Part shown: piece after piece, positions 37,469 through 48,301 of the stretch
Numbering within the stretch: the first letter of the stretch is position 1
How the letters are laid out: each line of letters starts with the position of its first letter
NCBI GenBank assembly: GCA_018828125.1
Contig: JAHJWB010000017.1
Span: 124,001 to 188,000 of the forward strand
Source of the DNA: Gammaproteobacteria bacterium
GTDB taxonomy: Bacteria > Pseudomonadota > Gammaproteobacteria > Burkholderiales > Burkholderiaceae_C
Direction of reading: 5' to 3'
Length of the DNA: 64,000 nucleotides
Notes under the pieces: model-generated
Told to the model about the DNA's origin: nothing
Database searches by the model: none
The model's input: only the letters and a program-made list of their open reading frames with translations
Translations under genes and position numbers: made by a program

Positions 37469-37699
37469 ATGGCACGAAACAAAAGTGAATGGCCGGCCAA
37501 AGTGCTGGCGCTGGTGCGGGGCGGCAACGTGGATGCCGCCATCGCACAGATCAAGGTGGCGCCCACGGTCGGTGACGTCACCCGCCTGCAGGCACTGCTG
37601 GCCCAGTTGCCGCCGTCGCCTTCGCTGGGGCAGCTGCACAAGGTGGTCGAGGAAGAGCGCGCCTTGCTGGCCGCACCCCGGCTGCACCGGTCGCCTTGA
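37469..37699 (+). CDS. Small hypothetical protein upstream of moaE
   Basis: 76 residues from MARNKSEWPAKVLALVRGGN. Basic start, then helical segments (VDAAIAQIKVAPTVGDVTRL, LGQLHKVVEEERALLAAPRL). Not recognised. An in-frame GTG at 37430 is the longer alternative. It lies 45 bp before moaE and may share its transcript. Confidence 0.6.
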   Translation: MARNKSEWPAKVLALVRGGNVDAAIAQIKVAPTVGDVTRLQALLAQLPPSPSLGQLHKVVEEERALLAAPRLHRSP

Positions 37700-37744
37700 T
37701 CCCGCATTCTCATTTCTCGTCGTCCGCCCGTTGAGAGTTTTTCC

Positions 37745-38221
37745 ATGACCTTGCCCCGCGTTTCCATCCAGACCGAGGACTTTGACCTGTCCACGGAAAT
37801 TGCAGTGCTCCGCCGCGAGAACAAGGGTGTGGGTGCGGTCTGCAGCTTCATTGGCACGGTGCGCGACCGCAATGAGGGCGACCAGGTCTCGTCCATGGAG
37901 CTGGAGCACTACCCCGGCATGACGGAGAAATCCATCGAAGCCATGGTCGTTGAGGCGCTCCGGCGCTTCGACATCTTTGGCGCCCGTGTCATCCACCGCG
38001 TCGGCCTGCTGCAGCCGCTCGACCAGATTGTGCTGGTCGCGGTCACCAGCGCGCACCGGGGCCAGAGTTTTCAGGCCTGCGAGTTTTTGATGGACTACCT
38101 CAAGACCCAGGCCCCGTTCTGGAAGAAGGAAGAAACCCCGCAGGGCGCCCGCTGGGTGGACGCGCGCGTAAGCGACGACGCGGCACTGGCGCGCTGGGGC
38201 ATCACGGCAAGCAACGCCTGA
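37745..38221 (+). CDS. moaE: Molybdopterin synthase catalytic subunit
   Basis: 158 residues. Uses thiocarboxylated MoaD to convert cyclic pyranopterin monophosphate to molybdopterin. GAVCSFIGTVRDRNEGDQVSSM, LEHYPGMTEKSIE, VHRVG-like IHRVGLLQPLDQIVLVAVTSAHRGQ and the catalytic-lysine region LKTQAPFWKKEE are the MoaE signature. Split from mobB-moeA-moaD by the opposite-strand dapA and two small genes. Confidence 0.95.
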   Translation: MTLPRVSIQTEDFDLSTEIAVLRRENKGVGAVCSFIGTVRDRNEGDQVSSMELEHYPGMTEKSIEAMVVEALRRFDIFGARVIHRVGLLQPLDQIVLVAVTSAHRGQSFQACEFLMDYLKTQAPFWKKEETPQGARWVDARVSDDAALARWGITASNA

Positions 38222-38270
38222 TGTACGACTGTCATGTGTGACCCTCGCCAGATACCACGTTAATTTATAG

Positions 38271-38325
38271 CCAAATTGGCCTCTAGCGCTTATTGGTAAA
38301 GCGCTGGTAGCTATGAAATTGGTAG
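38271..38325 (+). repeat. Palindromic element, copy 9 (reference copy)
   Basis: CCAAATTGGCCTCTAGCGCT, TATTGGTAA, AGCGCTGGTAGCTATGAAAT, TGGTAG. It has the cleanest inverted core AGCGCTTA...TAAAGCGCT and the flanks common to the other copies. It lies between moaE and the clpB heat-shock promoter. Confidence 0.9.
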
Positions 38326-38389
38326 TCATTGACGCCGCGGCGTCTGGGTGATTCACTGACGCAGGTCAATGGTTGGGCCGCGGCACTGT

Positions 38390-38418
38390 CTTGAAATCAG
38401 GCAGAAGCTGCCCCACGT
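38390..38418 (+). promoter_or_regulatory. Heat-shock (sigma32-type) promoter of clpB
   Basis: CTTGAAA (perfect), 14 nt, CCCCACGT, followed by a GGAGG Shine-Dalgarno and the clpB ATG 27 nt after the -10. Confidence 0.8.
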
Positions 38419-38445
38419 GCTCTGCAATTCGGAGGACATTCACCC

Positions 38446-41052
<2,607 letters not shown>

Positions 41053-41106
41053 ACTGGGTAGGGGCGGGGCTGTTGCCCCGCTCCGGTTGTGAATGAGAGG
41101 TGTCGT

Positions 41107-41463
41107 TTGAACGAAATTGTTGCAGGCGTTTTGCGTCTGGTACTGCGCTTGGTGGTGGTGGTCATGGGCGTGGTGCTGTTCTTGAGCCTGCTGGCCGCAG
41201 TGATGGTGCTGGCGCTGGTGTGGTCGCTGCGCGCAGGCTGGGCGCGGCTGACCGGCCGGCCTGTGACGCCGTGGGTCATGCGCATGGACCCGCGAACAGG
41301 ATTCAGTACCGCGTTTCGTTCGTCCGAGCGCTGGTCGGCAGGCCGGCGCGCAACTCCCGGGGCTGGTGATGCCTCCGCCGGCGACACCCCCGCGTCGCGC
41401 CGTGGTGGCGTGTTGCCGGGGGCGGCCGACGTGCAGGACGTCGAGGCCCGCGAAGTGCGCTGA
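41107..41463 (+). CDS. Hypothetical single-span membrane protein
   Basis: 118 residues, not recognised. A TTG start at 41107 has a well-placed GAGAGG Shine-Dalgarno; an in-frame GTG at 41089 is the alternative. One or two hydrophobic helices at residues 3-45 (LRLVLRLVVVVMGVVLFLSL), then a basic juxtamembrane part and a low-complexity cytoplasmic tail with Ala/Gly/Arg. It follows clpB after 54 bp; a GC-rich hairpin (41064-41081) without T-run stands in the gap, so read-through from clpB is possible. Confidence 0.65.
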   Translation: MNEIVAGVLRLVLRLVVVVMGVVLFLSLLAAVMVLALVWSLRAGWARLTGRPVTPWVMRMDPRTGFSTAFRSSERWSAGRRATPGAGDASAGDTPASRRGGVLPGAADVQDVEAREVR

Positions 41464-41559
41464 GACGCGCCGCAGCCTTTGGCCCTTGCGCGCTTCGCGC
41501 CTCTATGGCCCTCCGCCTTTTTGCAATGCACCTGTCGGGGTGTCTTCTATGATCAGACC

Positions 41560-42999
41560 ATGACACCAGCCGATATCCACGCCCACTTCGATCTTCAACG
41601 CCAGGCCAGCCGCGCGCATGTCGATGTGCCCTTGCTGGTGCGCCGTGAGCGCCTGCTGCGTTTGCGCAAGATGCTCGATGAAAACGGGCCGGTGCTCGCG
41701 GCCGCAGTGCAGGCCGACTTCGGCATGCGTTCACCGCGCCTGACCGAGGTGGCTGATTTTTTTGTGCTGCGCACCCTGCTGTCGCACACGCTGCGCCATC
41801 TGGCGCGGTGGATGAAGCCTAAAAAAGTTCGCACACCGTTGTACCTGCAGCCTGCGCACGCGTGGATTCAGCGCCAGCCGCTGGGCGTGGTGGGGGTGAT
41901 TGCCCCCTGGAACTACCCCGTGCAACTGGCCCTGGCGCCTGCTATTACTGCATTGGCCGCGGGCAACCGCGTGATGCTCAAGCCCAGCGAACTGACCCCC
42001 CACACGTCGGCCCAGTTGGCGCTGCTGGTGGCGCAGTTCTTTTCGCCCGACGAGTTCTGTGTGGTGCAGGGCGACGCCAACCTGTCGGCCTTGTTTGCGT
42101 CATTGCCATTTGACCACTTGGTGTTTACCGGCTCCACGGCCGTGGGGCGCAAGGTGGCGCAGGCGGCGGCCCAGCACCTCACCCCTACGACACTGGAGCT
42201 GGGAGGCAAGTCGCCCTGCATCATTGACGGCCACTGCGACATGCAGGACGCGGCGCTGAAGATTGCGCACGGCAAGCTTCTCAACGCCGGGCAAACCTGT
42301 ATCGCCCCCGACTATGTCCTGCTACCTCGCGGCCGCGAAGCTGAGTTCACCCAGGCCTACCGGGCCGCCGTGCAGCGGCTTTTCCCGACCATTGAAGGCA
42401 ATGGCGATTACGCCTCCATCATCACGCCACGCCACCACGCCCGTCTGCGCACCATGCTGCAGCAGGCGCAGACCCAGGGGGCCGAGGTGCAGACCATCGA
42501 GCCTGCTGCGGGCAAGCCGGTGGTCCACACCGTGGGTACGCTGGGCGATGGTGTCAGCCGCCAGATGTTGCCCACGCTGGTGTTTGGGGCCACGTCCCAA
42601 ATGCAACTCATGCAGGAAGAAATTTTTGGCCCCATCCTTCCGGTAATTTCGTATGAACGGCTGGATGACGCCATTGAGCACATCAACGCTGGACCGCGCC
42701 CGCTGGCGCTCTACTGGTTTGGGCAGAGTGAAGCGGTGCGCGACGATGTGCTGCGCCGCACCGTGAGCGGCGGCGTGACGGTGAACGACACCCTGATGCA
42801 CATTGCCCACGACAACCTGCCGTTTGGTGGCGTGGGCGATAGCGGCTGGGGGGCTTACCACGGCGAGCAGGGCTTTCTGCGTTTTTGCCACCAGAAGTCG
42901 GTGCTGGTGCAGTCGCGCTGGGCAATGGGTTCAATGTTTTACCCACCGTACGGCCAACGGTTCGATCAGGTCATGGGGCTGCTGCGGCGTTGGTTGTAA
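41560..42999 (+). CDS. Aldehyde dehydrogenase, coniferyl-aldehyde dehydrogenase-like
   Basis: 479 residues from MTPADIHAHFDLQRQASRAH. NAD(P)-dependent oxidation of an aldehyde. Motifs: GVVGVIAPWNYPVQLALAPA, VMLKPSELTPHTSA (cofactor lysine), VFTGSTAVGRKV, catalytic glutamate in LELGGKSPCII, catalytic cysteine in NAGQTCIAPDYVLL. The C-terminal end LPFGGVGDSGWGAYHGEQGF and the lack of an N-terminal extension suit the CalB/long-chain fatty aldehyde group; the true substrate is unknown. It overlaps the convergent kinase gene by 29 bp. Confidence 0.9.
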   Translation: MTPADIHAHFDLQRQASRAHVDVPLLVRRERLLRLRKMLDENGPVLAAAVQADFGMRSPRLTEVADFFVLRTLLSHTLRHLARWMKPKKVRTPLYLQPAHAWIQRQPLGVVGVIAPWNYPVQLALAPAITALAAGNRVMLKPSELTPHTSAQLALLVAQFFSPDEFCVVQGDANLSALFASLPFDHLVFTGSTAVGRKVAQAAAQHLTPTTLELGGKSPCIIDGHCDMQDAALKIAHGKLLNAGQTCIAPDYVLLPRGREAEFTQAYRAAVQRLFPTIEGNGDYASIITPRHHARLRTMLQQAQTQGAEVQTIEPAAGKPVVHTVGTLGDGVSRQMLPTLVFGATSQMQLMQEEIFGPILPVISYERLDDAIEHINAGPRPLALYWFGQSEAVRDDVLRRTVSGGVTVNDTLMHIAHDNLPFGGVGDSGWGAYHGEQGFLRFCHQKSVLVQSRWAMGSMFYPPYGQRFDQVMGLLRRWL

Positions 43000-44854
43000 C
43001 CCCGTCTGCCTCTTTGGCGAGCGGGACGGATTCTTCAACCTCTACCATCTCTACCGGGGGCGGTTGGGTGATGAGTTGCACGATGGCATCGCGCAACTGA
43101 CTCGTGGACACCGGCTTGTGCAGCAGCAGGGCCGCGGTGGATTGTGCGTCGCGCAGGCGTTGGGGCGATGTGTCGCCTGTCATGATGATTGCGGGTACGT
43201 GGGTGCCCAGGTAGGCACGCAGAGCTTGCAGTACCTGCTTGCCGGTCTCTTCTCTGCGCAGGCGGAAGTCCGTGATGATGAGGTCGGGGGTGATGTCCTC
43301 CAGGCACTCCAGCGCATCGGTGCTTGACTCCGCCGTGATGCAGTGGCAGCCCCAGCTTTGCAGCAGCGCCTGCATGCCCAGGCGCACGGCCTCGTCGTCG
43401 TCAATGGCCAGCACCCTCAATCCCACCAGGCCGCGGGCATCCAGCGCCGGGATGGCATCGTCGACCAGCGCACCCTGCCACCGGTCCAGCCACAGGCGAA
43501 ACACCGAACCCCGGCCTGGGTATGAGCGCAGTTCGACCGACGTTTTCATCTCGCGCGCCAGCCGTTGCACGATGGCCAGCCCCAGCCCCAGTCCCTTGCG
43601 CCGATCGCGTTCGGGGTTGCCGAGTTGGTGAAACTCCTTGAAGATTTCGTCCCACTGGTGCTCAGGGATACCCGCCCCCGTGTCCCACACTTCCAGCGCA
43701 AGCCGCTTGCCGCGTGTGCGGCAGGCAATGAGGACCCCGCCGCGCGCGGTGTAGCGCAAGGCGTTGGAGATGAAGTTGTGCATCACCAGTCCCACCAGCG
43801 AGCGGTCTGCATACGCGGCCGCAGAGGTCTCGCGCGTGCGGTACACCAGCCCTGCCGCGTCGGCCTGCACGCCAAACTCCTGCTCCAGCGCGGTCAGCAG
43901 AGGTTGCACGGAAAACGCATCCGGCCGCACCTTCATCACACCTGCCTCCAGCCGCGAGTAGTCAAGCAACGTGGTGAGCATCTCGGCCGCAGCCCCCGAC
44001 GCTGCGTGGGCATGTTGCAGCACGGTGCGCTGGTGGTCGTTCAGCGGGCTGCGCTGCAGCGACTCCAGGAACAGGCCCATGGCATGCAAGGGCTGGCGCA
44101 GGTCGTGGCTGGCGGCCGCCAGAAAGCGGGATTTGTCACGGTCAGCCCGTTCCGCGGCCTCTTGCGCCGCGAGCGCGCGTTGAGACTCGGCGCGCAGCTC
44201 GCTCACCAGCCGTTCGTTCTCCAGCTTCAGGGCAATGCTGCGCCGCGTGGCACGGTCGGCCGTGCGGGCCTGCAGGCTGGTGAGCGCGTAGTACACCGTG
44301 GTCAAAAACAGCGCTGGCCACATTACCGGCCCACCAGTCAGTGCCACCGCCACCATCACGCCACCAACGGCGCAGGTCAGGTAGGTGAGATACGCGCGGT
44401 ACAGCGGCGCCCCCAGTCCCAGCGCGCCGGACGATACGGTGCTGATAATGCCCACGGCGTAGATCACACTTTCAGGCGTACCCCAGTACAGCACCACATA
44501 CCCCAGGCTGCCCCAGCTCAACCCCATGAGCGCCATGCAACCGATGAGCTTGCGTGCTGCTTGCGGGGCGGGATCCTCAAACGGAGCGATGCTGCGCAGC
44601 GTGGCGTATACACCGCTGACGACCAGCGTATGGGTGATCAGCCACACAGCGACGATCTGCGCATCGGCCACACGTGCCATCACCCACAACGTTCCGAGGG
44701 CCGTGGCCAGCGAGGCCAGCAGCGTCATCGGGAAGTTCTGGCGCAGCAGTGCCACCTGCTCGCGCAGCACTTCGTCACGCTCCCATAACCGCCAGCCCCA
44801 GCGGGTGGGCGGCAGGGAAGCGTCCAGCGCCGCCACGGTCTCAGAGGGTGTCAT
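42971..44854 (-). CDS. Hybrid sensor histidine kinase/response regulator
   Basis: 627 residues from MTPSETVAALDASLPPTRWG. Several membrane helices (about 42-195) without a clear periplasmic sensor domain; a helical linker; HisKA with phospho-accepting H250 (FLAAASHDLRQPLHAMGLFL); HATPase with N-box HNFISNALRYTA, DTGAGIP and GLGLGLAIVQRLA; and a C-terminal receiver with phospho-acceptor D529 (LIITDFRL). The start overlaps the preceding regulator gene by 14 bp. HDLRQPLHAMG-type kinases are common in Burkholderiales; the stimulus is unknown. Confidence 0.92.
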   Translation of the reverse strand: MTPSETVAALDASLPPTRWGWRLWERDEVLREQVALLRQNFPMTLLASLATALGTLWVMARVADAQIVAVWLITHTLVVSGVYATLRSIAPFEDPAPQAARKLIGCMALMGLSWGSLGYVVLYWGTPESVIYAVGIISTVSSGALGLGAPLYRAYLTYLTCAVGGVMVAVALTGGPVMWPALFLTTVYYALTSLQARTADRATRRSIALKLENERLVSELRAESQRALAAQEAAERADRDKSRFLAAASHDLRQPLHAMGLFLESLQRSPLNDHQRTVLQHAHAASGAAAEMLTTLLDYSRLEAGVMKVRPDAFSVQPLLTALEQEFGVQADAAGLVYRTRETSAAAYADRSLVGLVMHNFISNALRYTARGGVLIACRTRGKRLALEVWDTGAGIPEHQWDEIFKEFHQLGNPERDRRKGLGLGLAIVQRLAREMKTSVELRSYPGRGSVFRLWLDRWQGALVDDAIPALDARGLVGLRVLAIDDDEAVRLGMQALLQSWGCHCITAESSTDALECLEDITPDLIITDFRLRREETGKQVLQALRAYLGTHVPAIIMTGDTSPQRLRDAQSTAALLLHKPVSTSQLRDAIVQLITQPPPVEMVEVEESVPLAKEADGVTTNAAAAP

Positions 44855-45476
44855 GAAGCTGGGGTGTGGACAGGCCCAGACGCTGCGCCGCCAGCAGTGC
44901 AGCACTGCGGCTGTTGACGCCGAGCTGGGCAAAGATGGCCGCCACATGCACGCGCACGGTGTTTTCGCTCAGCCCCAGGTCGCGCGCAATGACCTTGTTG
45001 GGTTTGCCCGTACACAGCAGTGACAGCACCTCCAGCTGCCGCGTGGTGAGCGATGGCGTGTCGGGCCCACGGGTGGTGGCGCTGTTGCCGCTGTTGATCG
45101 GAAAACACGGCTTGCCGGACAGCGCGCAGGTGATCGCCTCCAGGATGTCTTCGGCGTTGGCGGACTTGGGCAAAAAACCATCGGCGCCGCGGCCGCGGGC
45201 CTCATGCACTGCGTCGGGCGCCACGCTGGCAGACACCAGCACGATGCGGGCAATCGGGCAGGCCTTGCGCAGCAGGCCCAGCCCGTCAAGCCCGCTCATG
45301 CCGGGCAGCTGGATGTCCAGCAGCACCAGATCGGTATCTGCGGCCTGCAGTGCGCAGGCCTCGGCAATCGAGCCGGCTTCGGCAATCAACCCCACGGAAG
45401 GGTGGTCCTGGACGATCAGGCGCAGGCCCGTGCGGAACAGGGCATGGTCATCCACAAGCAAAAGGCGGGCGGTCAT
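44841..45476 (-). CDS. NarL/LuxR-type response regulator
   Basis: 211 residues from MTARLLLVDDHALFRTGLRL. Receiver domain with D9/D10, phospho-acceptor D54 (VLLDIQLPGMSGLDGL) and the conserved K in FLPKSA; C-terminal LuxR helix-turn-helix (SLTTRQLEVLSLLCTGKPNK, LSENTVRVHVAAIFAQLGVN). The ATG at 45476 starts the receiver fold. It is translated in overlap with the hybrid kinase, so the two form a phosphorelay pair. Its likely target is the divergent gene at 45596, by position only. Confidence 0.92.
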   Translation of the reverse strand: MTARLLLVDDHALFRTGLRLIVQDHPSVGLIAEAGSIAEACALQAADTDLVLLDIQLPGMSGLDGLGLLRKACPIARIVLVSASVAPDAVHEARGRGADGFLPKSANAEDILEAITCALSGKPCFPINSGNSATTRGPDTPSLTTRQLEVLSLLCTGKPNKVIARDLGLSENTVRVHVAAIFAQLGVNSRSAALLAAQRLGLSTPQLHDTL

Positions 45477-45595
45477 ACAGGCAAGTATTGCGCACAACGA
45501 CCTGTTGCGGACTAGTCCATTTGTGCGATGGACGCACGGTCGTGCACTTTTTAGACTTTCCGTCAAGCATTGAAACGCACCAGGAGGGCGCAGCA

Positions 45596-46234
45596 ATGCG
45601 CAAACCTTTGTGTTCACCCATTGTTGAAGGGACTCCCATGACCGCCAGTGCCAATGCCAATGCCCACAGCTCGCTTCTCTCTGCTGCTACCGACCACCGG
45701 CGAACGGCCGCCATCCGCACCGCGGACAGCAGCGCGGGGCTGGGGGGCAATACCGTGGCCCACATCGTCGAAGAAAACTGTCCTGACCTTTTGGCCGCTG
45801 CAGGCGTGGTCATTGAGCTCCTGGATGCACAGGCCGGCACCTGGCAGTTTTCGACCGATGAAGGTGAGACGTGGCGGGCCATCCGCACCGATCTGATCAA
45901 CCGCGCAGGATATCTGGGCCTGGCACTGAACCGCGAAGCCCGCCTGCGCGTATTGCCCTTTGGCGGACACCGCGTAAACGGTGCACGAGTGGCGTTCCAT
46001 ACCGTGCAGCGCAGCCACGGTCAAGGCAACGGCAGCTACCGTGCGTATGCGCCTGACGAGCGCGATGGCGGATCGCGTACGGTCACGCTGGTGCTGAGCC
46101 TGGGTGCGGTCAACGGCACACCCCCTGAAGTACATGTCCCCCGTCCCCGCAACAAACGCGCCTTGGCGCAGCGCTCCAACATGACCTCTGGTGGCGCAGG
46201 GCCGTCTCACCCGGGTGCAATGGCCATGGCCTGA
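45596..46234 (+). CDS. Solitary adhesin-type repeat domain protein
   Basis: 212 residues, strong AGGAGGG Shine-Dalgarno. No signal peptide: the N-terminus is polar (MRKPLCSPIVEGTPMTASAN). Residues about 70-175 contain GTWQFSTDEGETWRAI, RLRVLPFGGHRVNGARVAFH and RTVTLVLSLGAVNGTPPEV. This resembles the roughly 100-residue beta-rich repeat found many times in giant RTX/VCBS-type adhesins (GTWxYSTDGGxTW...LRFxPxxxxNGxAxxxxRAWD). Here one copy stands alone in a small protein, divergent from the NarL/kinase pair. Resemblance is from memory and needs a profile search. Confidence 0.6.
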   Translation: MRKPLCSPIVEGTPMTASANANAHSSLLSAATDHRRTAAIRTADSSAGLGGNTVAHIVEENCPDLLAAAGVVIELLDAQAGTWQFSTDEGETWRAIRTDLINRAGYLGLALNREARLRVLPFGGHRVNGARVAFHTVQRSHGQGNGSYRAYAPDERDGGSRTVTLVLSLGAVNGTPPEVHVPRPRNKRALAQRSNMTSGGAGPSHPGAMAMA

Positions 46235-46468
46235 CGAGCAAAAGCCGTTACACAGCGCTGAAAATGGCGGGAGTTTTCGCAGCGCGGAAAAGTGTGTTGA
46301 AAGGTGCGCTGATCGGGGCTAGGCCGCAGGGTTCGCGCCGGTTGCGCGAGAGGTTGGAATCCATCTTTCTCTATGGATGCGTAGCCACCCGTACAAGGGG
46401 AAAAACGGTTTGCGGCGACAATGCCGGTCCTTTCGTTTTTTCATCCCCCGTTTTCGTTCGGTTTTTTC

Positions 46469-46990
46469 ATGTCCAGTATCCAGGTTCGTCCCGCCACGCT
46501 TCGCGATGCCAAAGCCATTGCCCAGATCCATACCGTCTCAGCCCAAGAGGTCTACAAAGGGCTGGTACCAGACGAGCAGTTGAAATCCATTTCGGTTGAA
46601 AAGCGCCAAGCCTACTGGCGCGAAGCCATTGAATATTGCGAGCCTCAGGTCCAGGTGGCCGTAGACGGCGAGAAGATCGTCGGCTTTGTCGGCTACGACC
46701 GCTCGCGCGACGAAAAGTCCCGCCCCACCACCGGTGAAATCTGGGCCATCTACGCAGCCCCCACGCATTGGGACCAAGGCGTTGGCCTGGCCTTGTGGGA
46801 CGCCGCCCGCGACGGCCTGCACGAAGAAGGCTGCACCAACGTCACCGCATGGGTGCCCCTGCGCAACGAGCGCGCCATCCGGTTCCACGAACTGGCGGGA
46901 TTCAAGCGCGAGCTCTCCACCGCCAAAACGGCTGTGGTGGGCGGCGTCAAGATCGAAGAAGTGCGCCTGAAGCGCCCCATCAACGCGTAA
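46469..46990 (+). CDS. GNAT family N-acetyltransferase
   Basis: 173 residues from MSSIQVRPATLRDAKAIAQI. GNAT fold: IQVRPATLRDA start, GEIWAIYAAPTHWDQGVGLALWDAA (acetyl-CoA pyrophosphate loop, with QGVGLAL in place of the usual QGxGxxL), ERAIRFHELAGFKRE (motif B). Substrate unknown. The longer frame to 46421 covers a T-rich stretch and is less likely. The 234 bp before it hold no gene that I can see. The methyltransferase gene follows after 17 bp. Confidence 0.9.
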   Translation: MSSIQVRPATLRDAKAIAQIHTVSAQEVYKGLVPDEQLKSISVEKRQAYWREAIEYCEPQVQVAVDGEKIVGFVGYDRSRDEKSRPTTGEIWAIYAAPTHWDQGVGLALWDAARDGLHEEGCTNVTAWVPLRNERAIRFHELAGFKRELSTAKTAVVGGVKIEEVRLKRPINA

Positions 46991-47007
46991 TCACGCAAAG
47001 GCACTCA

Positions 47008-48192
47008 ATGATCGAATGGAGCCGCCAGGGCCAGATTCAACAAGCCCAATGGCGGTCCGAGAGCGGCGCCCCGGCCCCGCGCCGCATCGCCACGGCTGAT
47101 GACACCTTGGCCGCTGACACGGCCTACCGCATGGCCTGCGAAGGCACCGGGCTGCTGTGGCAGGGCGACTTTCAGAATGCCCGCATGCTGCTGCAAGCGC
47201 TGATGCGCCGGGCCGATGCCAAATCAGGCAAGTCCACCAAGGCCGGAAAGCCGGCCAAACCTAGCAAGGCGGCAACCAAGGCCGCCGAAAAGGCTGCTGC
47301 CGCCACCCCCGCCGAAGCCTTTCATCTGCACCGCCAGGCGCAGGCGCAGCGCGCGCGGGTGTTGGCTTCGGTGCTGATCCCGCTCGAAGGCGACTATGGC
47401 ATTGACTTGCGCCGAGCGCCCGATTGGCGCCAGGCCTGTGCCGAAGCCTGGGGCCCGGCCACGGGCGAGCGTTCGGTGGCCACGCTGCGCGAGTTGCTGG
47501 GTCTGGTTGGTGCGCATGAGTGGCGCAAAAAAGGCGTGGAAGTACCTGCCCTGGGCGCGCCCCCGCTGAACCGCATCCACCCGCACTACGGTGTTTTCTC
47601 TCCCGTGCGGGGGGAGTACGTGGGCCTGGTGGCCGACACGCCGCTCCCCAGCAACGCATTGGCGTTTGACATCGGCGTGGGCACGGGCGTGTTGTCGGCG
47701 GTGTTGATACGCCGCGGCGTACAGCGCGTAGTGGGCACGGACCAGGACCCCCGTGCCCTGATCTGTGCGCGGGAAAACCTGCAGCAACTGGGTGTGCTGC
47801 CGAAGGTTGAATTGGTGCAGGCCGACCTGTTTCCGCCCGGTCGCGCGCCACTGGTGGTGTGCAACCCGCCTTGGGTGCCGGCACGTGCCAGCTCGCCCAT
47901 CGAACACGCCGTGTACGACGAAGGCAGCCGCATGCTCAAGGGCTTTTTGGCGGGTCTGTCGGACCACCTGGAGCCCGGGGGCGAGGGTTGGTTGATCCTC
48001 TCGGATCTGGCGGAACACCTGGGCTTGCGCCCACGCGAGCAGTTGATGGGCTGGATCGCCGATGCTGGCCTGACCGTACGAGGGCGGCATGACGTGAAGC
48101 CCCATCACGCCAAAGCGACTGAAGCAGGCGATGCGCTGCATGCGGCGCGTGCGGCCGAGGTGACGTCGTTGTGGCGTCTGGCGGCTTCCTGA
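47008..48192 (+). CDS. Class I SAM-dependent methyltransferase (NPPW motif)
   Basis: 394 residues from MIEWSRQGQIQQAQWRSESG with an AAAGG box upstream. An N-terminal helical region with a Lys/Ala-rich insert (about 75-100, KSTKAGKPAKPSKAATKAAE) precedes the Rossmann domain: SAM loop LAFDIGVGTGVLSAVLI and catalytic NPPW (VVCNPPWVPA). NPPW/NPPY methyltransferases modify amide or exocyclic nitrogens, e.g. in RNA, DNA or release factors; HemK/PrmB-like or RNA targets are both possible. Probably co-transcribed with the GNAT gene. Confidence 0.85.
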   Translation: MIEWSRQGQIQQAQWRSESGAPAPRRIATADDTLAADTAYRMACEGTGLLWQGDFQNARMLLQALMRRADAKSGKSTKAGKPAKPSKAATKAAEKAAAATPAEAFHLHRQAQAQRARVLASVLIPLEGDYGIDLRRAPDWRQACAEAWGPATGERSVATLRELLGLVGAHEWRKKGVEVPALGAPPLNRIHPHYGVFSPVRGEYVGLVADTPLPSNALAFDIGVGTGVLSAVLIRRGVQRVVGTDQDPRALICARENLQQLGVLPKVELVQADLFPPGRAPLVVCNPPWVPARASSPIEHAVYDEGSRMLKGFLAGLSDHLEPGGEGWLILSDLAEHLGLRPREQLMGWIADAGLTVRGRHDVKPHHAKATEAGDALHAARAAEVTSLWRLAAS

Positions 48193-48301
48193 CTTTTTCA
48201 TATCCGGTACCCGGATAGGGACAGCGGTTCTGGGCGGGGCGTTCAGCGTTGGTAAACCGCTGGCGCTGGCCCATAAAAGCCGAAACCCCGCTCCAGACGC
48301 C

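Noticed and set aside
48203-48219. Terminator between the methyltransferase and the convergent hypothetical gene
   Set aside because: A small TATCCGG/CCGGATA hairpin is present but there is no T-run on either side in the right place.
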